NCBI GenBank assembly: GCA_017483465.1
Contig: JAFUWN010000046.1
Span: forward strand, 1-64,000
Length of the DNA: 64,000 nucleotides
Source of the DNA: Oscillospiraceae bacterium
GTDB lineage: Bacteria; Bacillota; Clostridia; Oscillospirales; Ruminococcaceae
Direction: 5' to 3'
Positions 1 through 7,141 of the stretch are shown in pieces. The position numbers and the translations under genes are program-made. Numbering within the stretch: the first letter of the stretch is position 1; every line of letters begins with the position of its first letter. The notes under the pieces were generated by a model. The model did not search any database, had not been told where the DNA came from, and saw only the letters and a list, made by a program, of their open reading frames with translations.

Positions 1-178
1 CAGCTCAATTACGATTCGCTCGCAATTACTGTTCGTTTTATAGTCTTGTCTGACTACTCTTATTAATTAATTCAAAGAATTAACTAAGGGTTCAGTTCTT
101 TTTCTTGCCTTTAGTATTGTTCATTTTTCAAGATGCAGTGCCGATTTCTGATCTCTTTCATCGTCAACCGACTTATTT
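1..178 (-). other. Leader of a probable rRNA operon (16S gene lies off the left edge)
   Basis: This stretch follows three strong leftward promoters and contains no coding frame. Read on the minus strand it carries CTTGAAAAATGAACAATA (positions 132-115), close to the element seen in front of Firmicute rRNA genes, and a boxA-like TTAATTCTTTGAATT (83-69), the type of signal used for rRNA antitermination. The 16S gene itself is not visible, so the assignment is an inference from promoter strength and leader motifs. A leader for another very highly expressed transcript is the alternative. Confidence 0.6.
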
Positions 179-207
179 ATTATACCACATTTCCTTTCGT
201 TTGTCAA
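179..207 (-). promoter_or_regulatory. Promoter P1 (proximal) of the leftward rRNA-type array
   Basis: Minus-strand TTGACA (207-202) and TATAAT (184-179) are separated by exactly 17 bp, a full consensus sigma-A promoter. Runs of A upstream on the minus strand (about 210-240) resemble UP elements. It is a near copy of the unit at 311-370, 140 bp away. Confidence 0.85.
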
Positions 208-318
208 GTCTTTTTTCAAACTTTTTGAAAAACTTTTTTCAGAAGCTTTTCTGAAAATGTGATTTAATCCTGATCTCCGAAGCTCTGTGACTCCCGTCCA
301 GCTTGCGGCGACTTATCT

Positions 319-347
319 ATTATATCACATTTTGTTTTGTTTGTCAA
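319..347 (-). promoter_or_regulatory. Promoter P2 (middle) of the leftward array
   Basis: Minus-strand TTGACA (347-342), 17-bp spacer, TATAAT (324-319). The core and its upstream A-tracts are a degenerate direct repeat of P1, which suggests tandem duplication of a promoter unit. Confidence 0.85.
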
Positions 348-420
348 GACTTTTTTCAAACTTTTTTTGAAAATTTTCTTGGTATTTTTTGCTTTCGGAC
401 TTCCGTCCGACAGCTTTATT

Positions 421-449
421 ATTATAACACGTTTTTCCGGTTTTGTCAA
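421..449 (-). promoter_or_regulatory. Promoter P3 (distal) of the leftward array
   Basis: Minus-strand TTGACA (449-444), 17-bp spacer, TATAAT (426-421), the third perfect core in 270 bp. It starts just past the stop codon of the small minus-strand gene at 469-624, which could therefore read through into the array. Confidence 0.85.
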
Positions 450-468
450 GCAAAAGAATCTTAATTAT

Positions 469-624
469 TCAATCTTCTTTTTGTGAATTTTCACCATCAG
501 AAATTACTTTTTCTTCCGATTTCCGCATGATCATTTGAATGTGTAAAACCATTTTTTTCAGTTTTTCTTCAATATCCGCAAGTTCAGCTTGTGATTCATA
601 GTATAATTCTTTATAATCCGGCAT
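469..624 (-). CDS. Small protein of the MPDYKELY type (51 aa)
   Basis: A 51-residue frame starts with ATG at 624 behind a strong GGAGGT site (636-631) and ends TGA at 471-469. It opens MPDYKELYYESQAELADIEE and is mostly charged helix (E/K-rich, possibly a short coiled coil). Small proteins opening with MPDYKELY are, from memory, common next to HTH regulators in gut Firmicutes and have no known function. It is divergent from the XRE regulator at 725 and has its own consensus promoter, so the two probably form one regulatory unit. The frame is short, but start, RBS and promoter agree. Confidence 0.65.
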   Translation of the reverse strand: MPDYKELYYESQAELADIEEKLKKMVLHIQMIMRKSEEKVISDGENSQKED

Positions 625-648
625 AACAGCACCTCCTTGTACAAATAT

Positions 649-677
649 ATTGTATCATAGTATTAAACGAATGTCAA
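649..677 (-). promoter_or_regulatory. Promoter of the 51-aa gene
   Basis: Minus-strand TTGACA (677-672), 17-bp spacer and TACAAT (654-649) lie just upstream of the RBS of the 469-624 gene. One copy of the ATAGTATTAA direct repeat sits inside the spacer, so a bound regulator would block this promoter. Confidence 0.75.
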
Positions 678-700
678 GTAATATTTTACAATAGTATTAA
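657..700. promoter_or_regulatory. Candidate operator: direct repeats between divergent genes
   Basis: ATAGTATTAA occurs exactly at 657-666 and 691-700, 34 bp apart. Copy one is in the spacer of the leftward promoter and copy two overlaps the end of a rightward -10 (TACAAT, 687-692). The placement suits autoregulation by the adjacent XRE protein. Binding is inferred. Confidence 0.5.
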
Positions 701-724
701 GGAAATGGTTTCAGGAGGCTTTCT

Positions 725-1015
725 ATGTTTTACGAGCGTGTTAAAGAATTACGATTATCGCATAAAATGAGTCAGGTTGAATTTAGTCACAAAATATCCA
801 CTTCTAAGCAAGTAATCAGCAATTGGGAAAACGACTACGCTACACCGGCTCTTGATATGTTTCAAAAAATTTGTGAAACTTTCTCCGTCAGTGCAGATTA
901 TCTGCTTGGCATAGAATCTCAGAATTTTCTGGATGTTTCCGGTCTGAGCATGGAGCAGATTGCTCATCTTCAGAATATCGTCAATGACTTGAAAGCTGTT
1001 AATTCCGAAAAATAA
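725..1015 (+). CDS. XRE-family HTH transcriptional regulator (96 aa)
   Basis: The N-terminal two thirds (about residues 5-65) form a Cro/C1-type helix-turn-helix with the usual pattern RLSHKMSQVEFSHKI, the recognition stretch STSKQVISNWEN, and the trailing FSVSADYLLGI. The last 30 residues are a short helix with no ligand domain, so it is probably a small dimeric repressor. An AGGAGG site lies 8 bases before the ATG. It is divergent from the 51-aa gene across a shared control region with a duplicated 10-bp repeat, which suggests autoregulation. Such pairs occur in mobile elements and as stand-alone chromosomal switches; nothing else mobile is nearby. Confidence 0.88.
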   Translation: MFYERVKELRLSHKMSQVEFSHKISTSKQVISNWENDYATPALDMFQKICETFSVSADYLLGIESQNFLDVSGLSMEQIAHLQNIVNDLKAVNSEK

Positions 1016-1017
1016 AA

Positions 1018-1041
1018 AAGCAAGCCGTTTTCAGCTTGCTT
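1018..1041. terminator. Bidirectional terminator between convergent genes
   Basis: Stem AAGCAAGC (1018-1025) pairs with GCTTGCTT (1034-1041) around an 8-base loop. A-rich sequence on the left and T-rich on the right suit termination of both the XRE gene and the 58-aa gene. Confidence 0.8.
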
Positions 1042-1044
1042 TTC

Positions 1045-1221
1045 TTAATCATCATAACAGTCATAGCCTTCTTCACGGCTGATGACTCTTAAAGCTAATT
1101 TGATTTTCCCGAGTTCTGTCACTTTTATGATTTCAATTGCATCAGATACACTGATGTTCTCTTTTTTTGCCAGCTCTTTGGCAACCTGACAAACCGCCTT
1201 TGCATCATTCAGATTTACCAT
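1045..1221 (-). CDS. Small uncharacterised protein (58 aa)
   Basis: ATG at 1221 follows an AGGAGG site (1236-1231), and TAA lies at 1047-1045 next to the shared terminator. The product opens MVNLNDAKAVCQVAKELAKK and ends with an acidic DCYDD tail. It is soluble, helical, and has no recognised motif. A minus-strand extended -10 (TGATATAAT, 1275-1267) gives it its own promoter. I do not recognise a family. The well-placed RBS, promoter and terminator make a real gene more likely than chance. Confidence 0.6.
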   Translation of the reverse strand: MVNLNDAKAVCQVAKELAKKENISVSDAIEIIKVTELGKIKLALRVISREEGYDCYDD

Positions 1222-1413
1222 AAAAATTATCCTCCTTTCTGACCGATTATGACTATTGTCTTACTTATTATATCATAGAAAAATGAATAAACTATGATTT
1301 TTTTATAAATTCACAATAAAAAATAGGCCCTATCATTTTATATAAAATCTTCACACAATTTTCATTCATTTTGCTGTGATATGCCGTTTTTGGCTTAAAA
1401 TAAGCATATTTTA

Positions 1414-1438
1414 TTACAATATTGTGTAAATATTGTAA
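1414..1438. promoter_or_regulatory. Perfect inverted repeat upstream of the phosphohexomutase promoter
   Basis: TTACAATATT (1414-1423) and AATATTGTAA (1429-1438) are exact reverse complements with a 5-bp spacer. They lie about 50 bp upstream of the -10 box, where an activator or repressor dimer could bind. The regulator is unknown. Confidence 0.4.
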
Positions 1439-1486
1439 AAATTTGAAAAAAATCTTATTTACCCCCTTTTCAAATTTTACTTTTTA

Positions 1487-1495
1487 TGTTATAAT
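1487..1495 (+). promoter_or_regulatory. Extended -10 promoter of the phosphohexomutase gene
   Basis: TGTTATAAT is a full extended -10 element. No good -35 lies 17 bp upstream, which is usual for extended -10 promoters. Transcription would start near 1502. Confidence 0.7.
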
Positions 1496-1508
1496 AGAGT
1501 ATAAGAAT

Positions 1509-1536
1509 ATCCGGTGTGTGCCGGATGAGATTTTTT
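1509..1536 (+). promoter_or_regulatory. Leader hairpin with T-tract just before the RBS
   Basis: ATCCGG (1509-1514) pairs with CCGGAT (1521-1526) around a 6-base loop, followed by GAGA and six T (1531-1536) and then the AGGAGG site. It resembles a weak intrinsic terminator in the short leader, or a 5' stabilising stem. Function is inferred only. Confidence 0.4.
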
Positions 1537-1549
1537 AGGAGGTTTCTGT

Positions 1550-3262
1550 ATGTCTGTAAAGGAACTCTACACCACTTGGTGTCAGAAAGCAGTTGATGAT
1601 CCGGATTTACTCCCCGAACTGCTGGAAGTTGAAGGTAATGAAGAAGAAATCCGTGACCGTTTCTATCGTGATCTGGAATTCGGCACAGGCGGTCTGCGAG
1701 GTGTACTCGGTGCCGGTACGAACCGTATGAATGTCTATACTGTCCGCCGTGCAACACAGGGTCTGGCAAACTATGTCAAGGCTTCGTTCGAGCAGCCCAG
1801 TGTGGCAATCTCTTATGACAGCCGTATCAAATCTACAAAATTTGCAGAGGCTGCCGCTTCGGTGCTTGCTGCAAACGGAATCAAAGTCCATATCTATCGT
1901 GAACTGATGCCGACTCCCTGTCTGTCATGGGCTGTCCGTGCTCTGAAATGCAGTGCCGGTATCATGGTAACAGCAAGCCATAATCCGTCCAAGTATAACG
2001 GCTATAAAGCTTATGGTGCTGACGGCTGTCAGATTACACTGGAAGTCGCTGAACAGGTCATCAACGAGATCAATTCTCTGGATATGTTCAATGATGTCAA
2101 GTACTGCGATTTTGAACAGGCTGTTGCTGACGGCATGGTTTCTTATATTGATCAGGATGTAATTGAAGAATATTATACAAATGTTCTCTCTCAGGGGATT
2201 CATACAGATCTCTGTGCACAGAGCGGTTTAAAAATTGTCTATACTCCTCTGAACGGTACAGGCAATAAGCCGGTTCGTGAGATTCTGTCCAGAATCGGCA
2301 TTAAAGATGTTACAGTTGTAAAAGAGCAGGAAAATCCTGACGGTCATTTCCCGACCTGTCCGTATCCGAATCCGGAAATCCGTGAGGCTCTCGAACTCGG
2401 TCTGAAATACTGTGATCAGGTCAAGCCGGATTTACTGCTTGCGACTGACCCTGATGCTGACCGTGTCGGAATCGCTGTTCCGGATGGTGATGACTATGCT
2501 TTGTTCTCCGGCAACGAAGTCGGAGCTATGCTGCTCGAATATATTTGCAGTCAGAGAAAGGCCAACGGCACTCTGCCGGAAAATCCGATCTGTGTCAAGA
2601 CGATTGTTACTACTGATTTAGTTAAGGCAATCGCTAAAGAATACGGTGTAGAAGTCATTGAAGTTCTGACAGGATTCAAATTCATCGGTGAACAGATCGG
2701 TCTGCTCGAAGAAAAAGGTGAAGAAAACCGCTATGTCTTCGGCTATGAAGAAAGCTACGGCTATCTGTCCGGTACGTATGTACGTGATAAAGATGCGGTT
2801 GTTGCTTCTATGCTGATCTGCGAAATGGCTGCTTATTATCGTACTCAAGGTATCTCTATGTTACAGGCCCGTGAGAATATGTATAAAAAATACGGTGTAT
2901 TCCGTCATTCTCTCCAGAGTTTCGCTTTCGAGGGCGAATCCGGTATGAATAAGATGAACTCTCTCATGCAGGAACTCCGTGACAATCGTCCGGCTGAAAT
3001 CGGCGGTCTGAAAGTCGTTTCCGTATCTGACTACAAGACCAGTGAAACTCTTGATGTCGCAACAGGCGAAAAGACTGCAATCACACTTCCGAAATCGAAT
3101 GTACTTGTATTCGATCTCGAACAGGGTGCAAAAGTTGTGATTCGTCCGTCCGGTACAGAACCGAAGATCAAGAGCTATTATACTGCTACTGGTGATACCA
3201 TGGCTGATGCTGTCGCTACCGAAGAAAAACTCAAAGCGGATTTCGGTAAAATTTTTGAATAA
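1550..3262 (+). CDS. Phosphoglucomutase/phosphomannomutase, alpha-D-phosphohexomutase family (570 aa)
   Basis: This enzyme interconverts hexose 1- and 6-phosphates, supplying glucose 1-phosphate for nucleotide sugars and glycogen or channelling it into glycolysis. All four family signatures are present: the phosphoserine loop TASHNPS (Ser143), the metal site DPDADR (about 300-305), the sugar loop GYEESYG, and the C-terminal phosphate loop RPSGTEPKIK. The length matches the long PgcA-type enzymes of Firmicutes rather than the about 450-aa GlmM. It is a single-gene unit with its own extended -10 promoter and a strong terminator. In an organism that degrades cellulose, cellobiose and cellodextrin phosphorylases would feed glucose 1-phosphate directly into it. 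Substrate preference (glucose or mannose) cannot be read from sequence. Confidence 0.93.
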   Translation: MSVKELYTTWCQKAVDDPDLLPELLEVEGNEEEIRDRFYRDLEFGTGGLRGVLGAGTNRMNVYTVRRATQGLANYVKASFEQPSVAISYDSRIKSTKFAEAAASVLAANGIKVHIYRELMPTPCLSWAVRALKCSAGIMVTASHNPSKYNGYKAYGADGCQITLEVAEQVINEINSLDMFNDVKYCDFEQAVADGMVSYIDQDVIEEYYTNVLSQGIHTDLCAQSGLKIVYTPLNGTGNKPVREILSRIGIKDVTVVKEQENPDGHFPTCPYPNPEIREALELGLKYCDQVKPDLLLATDPDADRVGIAVPDGDDYALFSGNEVGAMLLEYICSQRKANGTLPENPICVKTIVTTDLVKAIAKEYGVEVIEVLTGFKFIGEQIGLLEEKGEENRYVFGYEESYGYLSGTYVRDKDAVVASMLICEMAAYYRTQGISMLQARENMYKKYGVFRHSLQSFAFEGESGMNKMNSLMQELRDNRPAEIGGLKVVSVSDYKTSETLDVATGEKTAITLPKSNVLVFDLEQGAKVVIRPSGTEPKIKSYYTATGDTMADAVATEEKLKADFGKIFE

Positions 3263-3291
3263 TCAATCATATTTTGATTTATAAAACAATC

Positions 3292-3324
3292 AGCACACTG
3301 TTTTGATACAGTGTGCTGTTTTTT
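3292..3324. terminator. Terminator of the phosphohexomutase gene, probably bidirectional
   Basis: A perfect 10-bp stem, AGCACACTGT (3292-3301) with ACAGTGTGCT (3308-3317), has a 6-base loop and a T6 tail (3319-3324). The convergent operon ends at 3323, inside the T-tract. Confidence 0.85.
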
Positions 3325-4063
3325 ATAGCAATTCTTCAAATTCTGCAATGATTTCAGCCGGCCAGCCCTGATTTCTGAAAATCTGCCGGATTTTTTTTGC
3401 AAGCTGAATCTGTTCTTCCAGACAAATTTCCTGACTTGTTCTGAAAACATCTAAAAATGTCTGATAATACAGAAAATCATCTGTGATCAGTTTATTATCC
3501 TCTTCATAATCTTCATTATGATAAATTTCAGCAGTATAATTTGAAATTTTATAATATACAGAAGATTCTTTCATTGTCCGAAAATGCATTTTCAGAATTG
3601 AAATCACTTCTTCATGAGAGGCATTGACGGCAATCCGAAACACGTAATTTCCCTTCTTTCTGATTACTGCATGATACCATGCATGAACAATTTTTTCAAG
3701 TTCAGCCGTTTCTATTTCTTCACGATCGCAGATGTCAGGAATCGGATCATTCATGAAATCATATTCCTGATAATTTTCATCATAGTTATACCCGGAAAGC
3801 ATATCCACAGCAAGGCTTTTCTCCTGATTCACATAAATAGCATAAAATTCTCCGCAGTCTTTGAAATCTTTTTCTTCTCCGTTCAGAACCGCTCTGATAT
3901 GATGTAAAATTTCAGCTAACCATTTAGATTGTACACATGAAACTTCTGTCGTAAAAAAGCCATTAACTATTTCAAGTGCTTTTCCGTCTTTTTTAGCGAT
4001 TAGCATTAAAGACGGCAGAGGACTTTTATTATCTGTTTTTATCATATATTCATAATTGCTCAT
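3323..4063 (-). CDS. Uncharacterised soluble protein, last gene of the rnmV/MBOAT operon (246 aa)
   Basis: The start is placed at ATG 4063 (MSNYEYMIKTDNKSPLPSL) because AAGGAG lies 7 bases ahead; an upstream in-frame start at 4162 would overlap the preceding gene heavily. The protein is acidic, rich in Tyr and Glu, and has no signal peptide, membrane segment or motif I recognise. A central stretch (about 100-130) is strongly acidic. It begins 10 bp after the DHHW gene, so it is co-transcribed with the MBOAT and DHHW genes. A role in that envelope pathway is possible but unsupported by motif. Confidence 0.75.
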   Translation of the reverse strand: MSNYEYMIKTDNKSPLPSLMLIAKKDGKALEIVNGFFTTEVSCVQSKWLAEILHHIRAVLNGEEKDFKDCGEFYAIYVNQEKSLAVDMLSGYNYDENYQEYDFMNDPIPDICDREEIETAELEKIVHAWYHAVIRKKGNYVFRIAVNASHEEVISILKMHFRTMKESSVYYKISNYTAEIYHNEDYEEDNKLITDDFLYYQTFLDVFRTSQEICLEEQIQLAKKIRQIFRNQGWPAEIIAEFEELL

Positions 4064-4073
4064 GCGATTCTCC

Positions 4074-5147
4074 TTACTGAAAAATATCCTGCCAGTTTCT
4101 GACACTGCATAAAAACATTGCCTGCGTGTATTCTGACGGGTCTGTAACCGACTGGAACTCACATCCGGTCTGTTTCAGATTGATGACACAGATTTCACTG
4201 TAATGCTGAACTAAGAACGGTATCATACAATCTGCATAGTCATCTTTATATAATAATAATTTTTTATCGTTATCTAGATCAGTCCTGATGATCATTTTCT
4301 GACAGGGTTCACCGGTATAGAAACGATACATATCTTCTGATTCCAGAGCCGATTTGTCATAAATATCCGAACGTCTTCTGATTGTTCCGTTCTGAAAAAT
4401 CATCTGTACATCTGTGATCTTACTGCCTTTTTCATAAGTATAGCAATCGAGCACATCAGATTTGACCGTATCATATAAAGTTTTCTGATACAAGTCGCCT
4501 CTGAAATCGGTGCTCAGATGAGAAATCACATAATTCTGATACGATACCGGAGTAAATCCCATTTTCTGTATCGCTGACTGATAGACATAATACGCTCCGT
4601 AGCTTGTCCAGTGAGAGTCAGTCCGATAATAAATATAACTGTCTTTGAGCGAACTCAGAATATGATAGGCATCCACACAGCGGATTCCGGTTTCAGTATC
4701 AGCATAGACGGCTTTGATTAATTTTTCCTGATTGGTATTCAAGGCATTTGCCGGAAGTGTACTTTCATAAATTTCTGATGCAGACGGTACTAAAATCAGA
4801 TATGTCGGAATTGCATATTTCTGATAGAAATCATTCACCGGATCAGCATTGCTTTCCTGATAAGAAAACTGTTTTTCAATCAGACGTTCATCAGTGATAT
4901 AGACTCCCTGAATCATTTTTTCTCCAATCATCAGATCAGACCGGCTTTTCAGCTGAAATAACACATCATGAAAGCCCAGATTCTGCCGGAGATATTCTTC
5001 TAATTCTTCTGCAAACTGACTGCTTGGCACCGGAAATTCTGTATGATTAAAAATCCGGATTGTTCCGATCAGGACAGTCAGATAGACAGCAAATAATAAT
5101 ATAACTGTCATATGTGCCATCCGGTTTTTTTTACTGATTTTCTTCAT
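4074..5147 (-). CDS. DHHW/AlgJ-AlgX-like membrane-anchored protein (357 aa)
   Basis: An N-terminal membrane anchor (about residues 11-30) is followed by an extracytoplasmic domain containing YYRTDSHWTSYGAYYVY, the D-x-H-W element of DHHW and AlgJ/AlgX proteins, which work with MBOAT partners to O-acetylate extracellular polysaccharide. The gene follows an MBOAT gene directly, the usual pairing. I prefer ATG 5147, preceded by AGAAAGAAG, over ATG 5174, which lies inside the MBOAT frame without an RBS. The Asp-His pair is intact, although the paired MBOAT has lost its histidines. The acceptor polymer is unknown. Confidence 0.78.
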   Translation of the reverse strand: MKKISKKNRMAHMTVILLFAVYLTVLIGTIRIFNHTEFPVPSSQFAEELEEYLRQNLGFHDVLFQLKSRSDLMIGEKMIQGVYITDERLIEKQFSYQESNADPVNDFYQKYAIPTYLILVPSASEIYESTLPANALNTNQEKLIKAVYADTETGIRCVDAYHILSSLKDSYIYYRTDSHWTSYGAYYVYQSAIQKMGFTPVSYQNYVISHLSTDFRGDLYQKTLYDTVKSDVLDCYTYEKGSKITDVQMIFQNGTIRRRSDIYDKSALESEDMYRFYTGEPCQKMIIRTDLDNDKKLLLYKDDYADCMIPFLVQHYSEICVINLKQTGCEFQSVTDPSEYTQAMFLCSVRNWQDIFQ

Positions 5148-5164
5148 AAAATTCTTCTTTCTGC

Positions 5165-6532
5165 TTACATCCATAGCCAGAGATGTTCATGCTGTCCGTC
5201 ATACAGCATGGAAGCCAGACATAATATCAATAATGCTCCATGAAACAGCGGCATAAAATTCATGATTTTCTGTCCGAAATCCGAGACACTCATTCTTTCT
5301 GTGATATTCCGGAACAAATCTGTTGCGATATAGAAGCCTGACAGAATCAGGGCAATATAAGATACTAAGAAATAGATTCCCGTCTGATCAAGAATCCCGT
5401 TTCCGAAGCCGAACATTGCTTTCCAGTATATTCCGGCCTCTGTCAGATTGCTGCTGAAAAACAAAACCCATAAAAGCTGCGATGTCAGAGCCGTATAGAC
5501 AATTCCGGCGATATACTGCTTTTTTATGATTTTCTCCAAAAATAATTTTTCATTCAATAATAATATGCCGATCAAAAATCCCCACAGAATAAATTTTATC
5601 CGGACTCCGTACCATGCTCCGATAAATACCCATGTCAGAATAAAGCCTGTATGATAAGCATATTTATCTGAATATTTCCGGAATAACAATCTTCTGAAAT
5701 TCGTCTCAAACCAGAGTACTAACGTAATATTATAGCTTTTCATGAATGCTGTCATACTGGGTGTAAAAAACGGATGACTGAAATTTTTCGGCAGTTCATA
5801 GCCGAAACAGCGGCCTAAGCCACGAGCCATTTCTGAATAGCCTAATAATTCAAAATATAAATACATTGAAAAAATAATTGTTGTCAGCCATGCGGTCAGC
5901 ATACTCATATTTTCCGGAGCGATCTGCTGTAATTCTCTGAAAATATATCCGAACGTATCAGCCAGCACGACTTTTTCAGCCAGTCCCCTGATAAACAAGC
6001 TTAATCCGTCACTTAATGAAATAATATTCAGATGTTTATTCTGCTTCTGTTTTGTAAAGTCCGTATAAGAAAACAGTCCTCCTGCGAACAGAGACGGAAA
6101 AAATAATAAATACAGAGCAAGTTCGATAAAATTCACCGCCGGAGCATGATGTCTTCTATAGACTCCGATCAGATAGCCTAATCCCTGCAATGTATAAATT
6201 GCAATCCCAAACGGGAAAAATTCATTTTCCTGAGCCGTATTCCGGATATATGACATAGAGGCAATCTGAATCAGGACGGAAAAGCATACTATTCCGGTAG
6301 AAGCAATCCTGTTCTTCCGGACTTTCTCCAATAATAAGCCTGTTCCGTAATCATAGCATAAAAATGCTGACGGATAAAGCACCCTGACAGGATTGCCATA
6401 GCTGTATAATAAAAAGCAGCTCAGGACAAGAAAGCCTTGTCTGGCCTTATCCGGTATCAGATAATAGATCAGAAGCAATGCCGGCAGTACCAGCATTACA
6501 AATGTCAGTGAAGCAATCTGCATATCAGACAT
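5165..6532 (-). CDS. MBOAT-family membrane protein lacking the conserved histidines (455 aa)
   Basis: The fold matches AlgI/DltB-type membrane-bound O-acyltransferases: about 10-12 hydrophobic segments and the family stretch GYSEMARGLGRCFGYELPKN (231-250). Family members carry His in three places: WHxxLS, G-x-WHG and LWG-x-x-HG. Here these read YNITLV (Asn268), GAWYGV (Tyr308) and LWGFLIG (Ile321), so all three histidines are replaced. The next gene encodes the DHHW partner, which supports a role in polysaccharide or wall acylation. Catalysis by the usual mechanism is doubtful; a transport or scaffold role is possible. It overlaps rnmV by 8 bp. Confidence 0.85.
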   Translation of the reverse strand: MSDMQIASLTFVMLVLPALLLIYYLIPDKARQGFLVLSCFLLYSYGNPVRVLYPSAFLCYDYGTGLLLEKVRKNRIASTGIVCFSVLIQIASMSYIRNTAQENEFFPFGIAIYTLQGLGYLIGVYRRHHAPAVNFIELALYLLFFPSLFAGGLFSYTDFTKQKQNKHLNIISLSDGLSLFIRGLAEKVVLADTFGYIFRELQQIAPENMSMLTAWLTTIIFSMYLYFELLGYSEMARGLGRCFGYELPKNFSHPFFTPSMTAFMKSYNITLVLWFETNFRRLLFRKYSDKYAYHTGFILTWVFIGAWYGVRIKFILWGFLIGILLLNEKLFLEKIIKKQYIAGIVYTALTSQLLWVLFFSSNLTEAGIYWKAMFGFGNGILDQTGIYFLVSYIALILSGFYIATDLFRNITERMSVSDFGQKIMNFMPLFHGALLILCLASMLYDGQHEHLWLWM

Positions 6533-7115
6533 CCTCTTTCTGATCAGCTGTCCGGTTTAAAAATTCTTCTCTGGTCATCATATGATTCAGCACTTCCAGC
6601 AAGGCAGAAGCTGACAGATTTGCCGGAAGATTCAATTTTTTCTGAAAAGCCCGGCGTTTTTCGGCACTTTCCGGACGGCCGCTCATTCCTGCGAAATATA
6701 AATCTGTTTTAGTAATCGGCTCTGAAATCGGCATTTCTTCTGTCAGAATCCCGGCTTTCCGGAAAGCTTCCCGAAGGATTTCGGCATCAATCCCCTCGAC
6801 TCCTAATTTTCCATCTGCCGAGGGCTTGACTTTTCTTCTTTCTTTGCCGAATACATCAGGAATATAAATATTTTTAATTTCTCCCTCCGGTACAGCACCA
6901 CGGATATAATTTCTGATCTGGAATCCCGCCCGGTCGGAATCTGTTAAAATTAAAATTCCCGTTGTTTTCGCATAGTATCTGATTAATTCTAAAAGCTCCT
7001 GATTCTTATAAATTCCGAAACCGTTTGTCTGGATGATCACAGCTTTTACCAGCGAAGCCAATTTTATTTTATCATATTTGCCTTCTACAATAATTGCCTG
7101 TTTAATCTGGAGCAT
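6525..7115 (-). CDS. rnmV: Ribonuclease M5, 5S rRNA maturation (196 aa)
   Basis: A TOPRIM domain is obvious at the N-terminus: IIVEGKYDK (catalytic Glu) and ILTDSDRAGFQIR (the DxD element), followed by the M5-specific stretch IYIPDVFGKERRKVKPSADG and GVEGID. Length fits the roughly 190-aa family. RNase M5 trims 5S rRNA precursor together with ribosomal protein L18 in Firmicutes. Here it is the third gene of an operon with two small unknown proteins before it and the MBOAT/DHHW pair after it, an unusual partner set; rnmV often sits near ksgA or tatD. Confidence 0.9.
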   Translation of the reverse strand: MLQIKQAIIVEGKYDKIKLASLVKAVIIQTNGFGIYKNQELLELIRYYAKTTGILILTDSDRAGFQIRNYIRGAVPEGEIKNIYIPDVFGKERRKVKPSADGKLGVEGIDAEILREAFRKAGILTEEMPISEPITKTDLYFAGMSGRPESAEKRRAFQKKLNLPANLSASALLEVLNHMMTREEFLNRTADQKEDV

Positions 7116-7141
7116 ATTCTTTCTCCCCTCTCCTGCGGATT

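Larger units (their letters stand above)
1222..1549. other. Intergenic control region upstream of the phosphohexomutase gene
   Basis: These 328 bp hold the leftward promoter of the 58-aa gene (TATAAT at 1272-1267), an exact inverted repeat at 1414-1438, the rightward extended -10 at 1487-1495 and a leader hairpin at 1509-1526. The remainder is A/T-rich with no coding signal. Confidence 0.6.

Noticed and set aside
264-449. A 61-aa minus-strand frame over the promoter array
   Set aside because: It runs through two perfect promoter cores (319-347 and 421-449) and has no RBS; the promoters explain the sequence.
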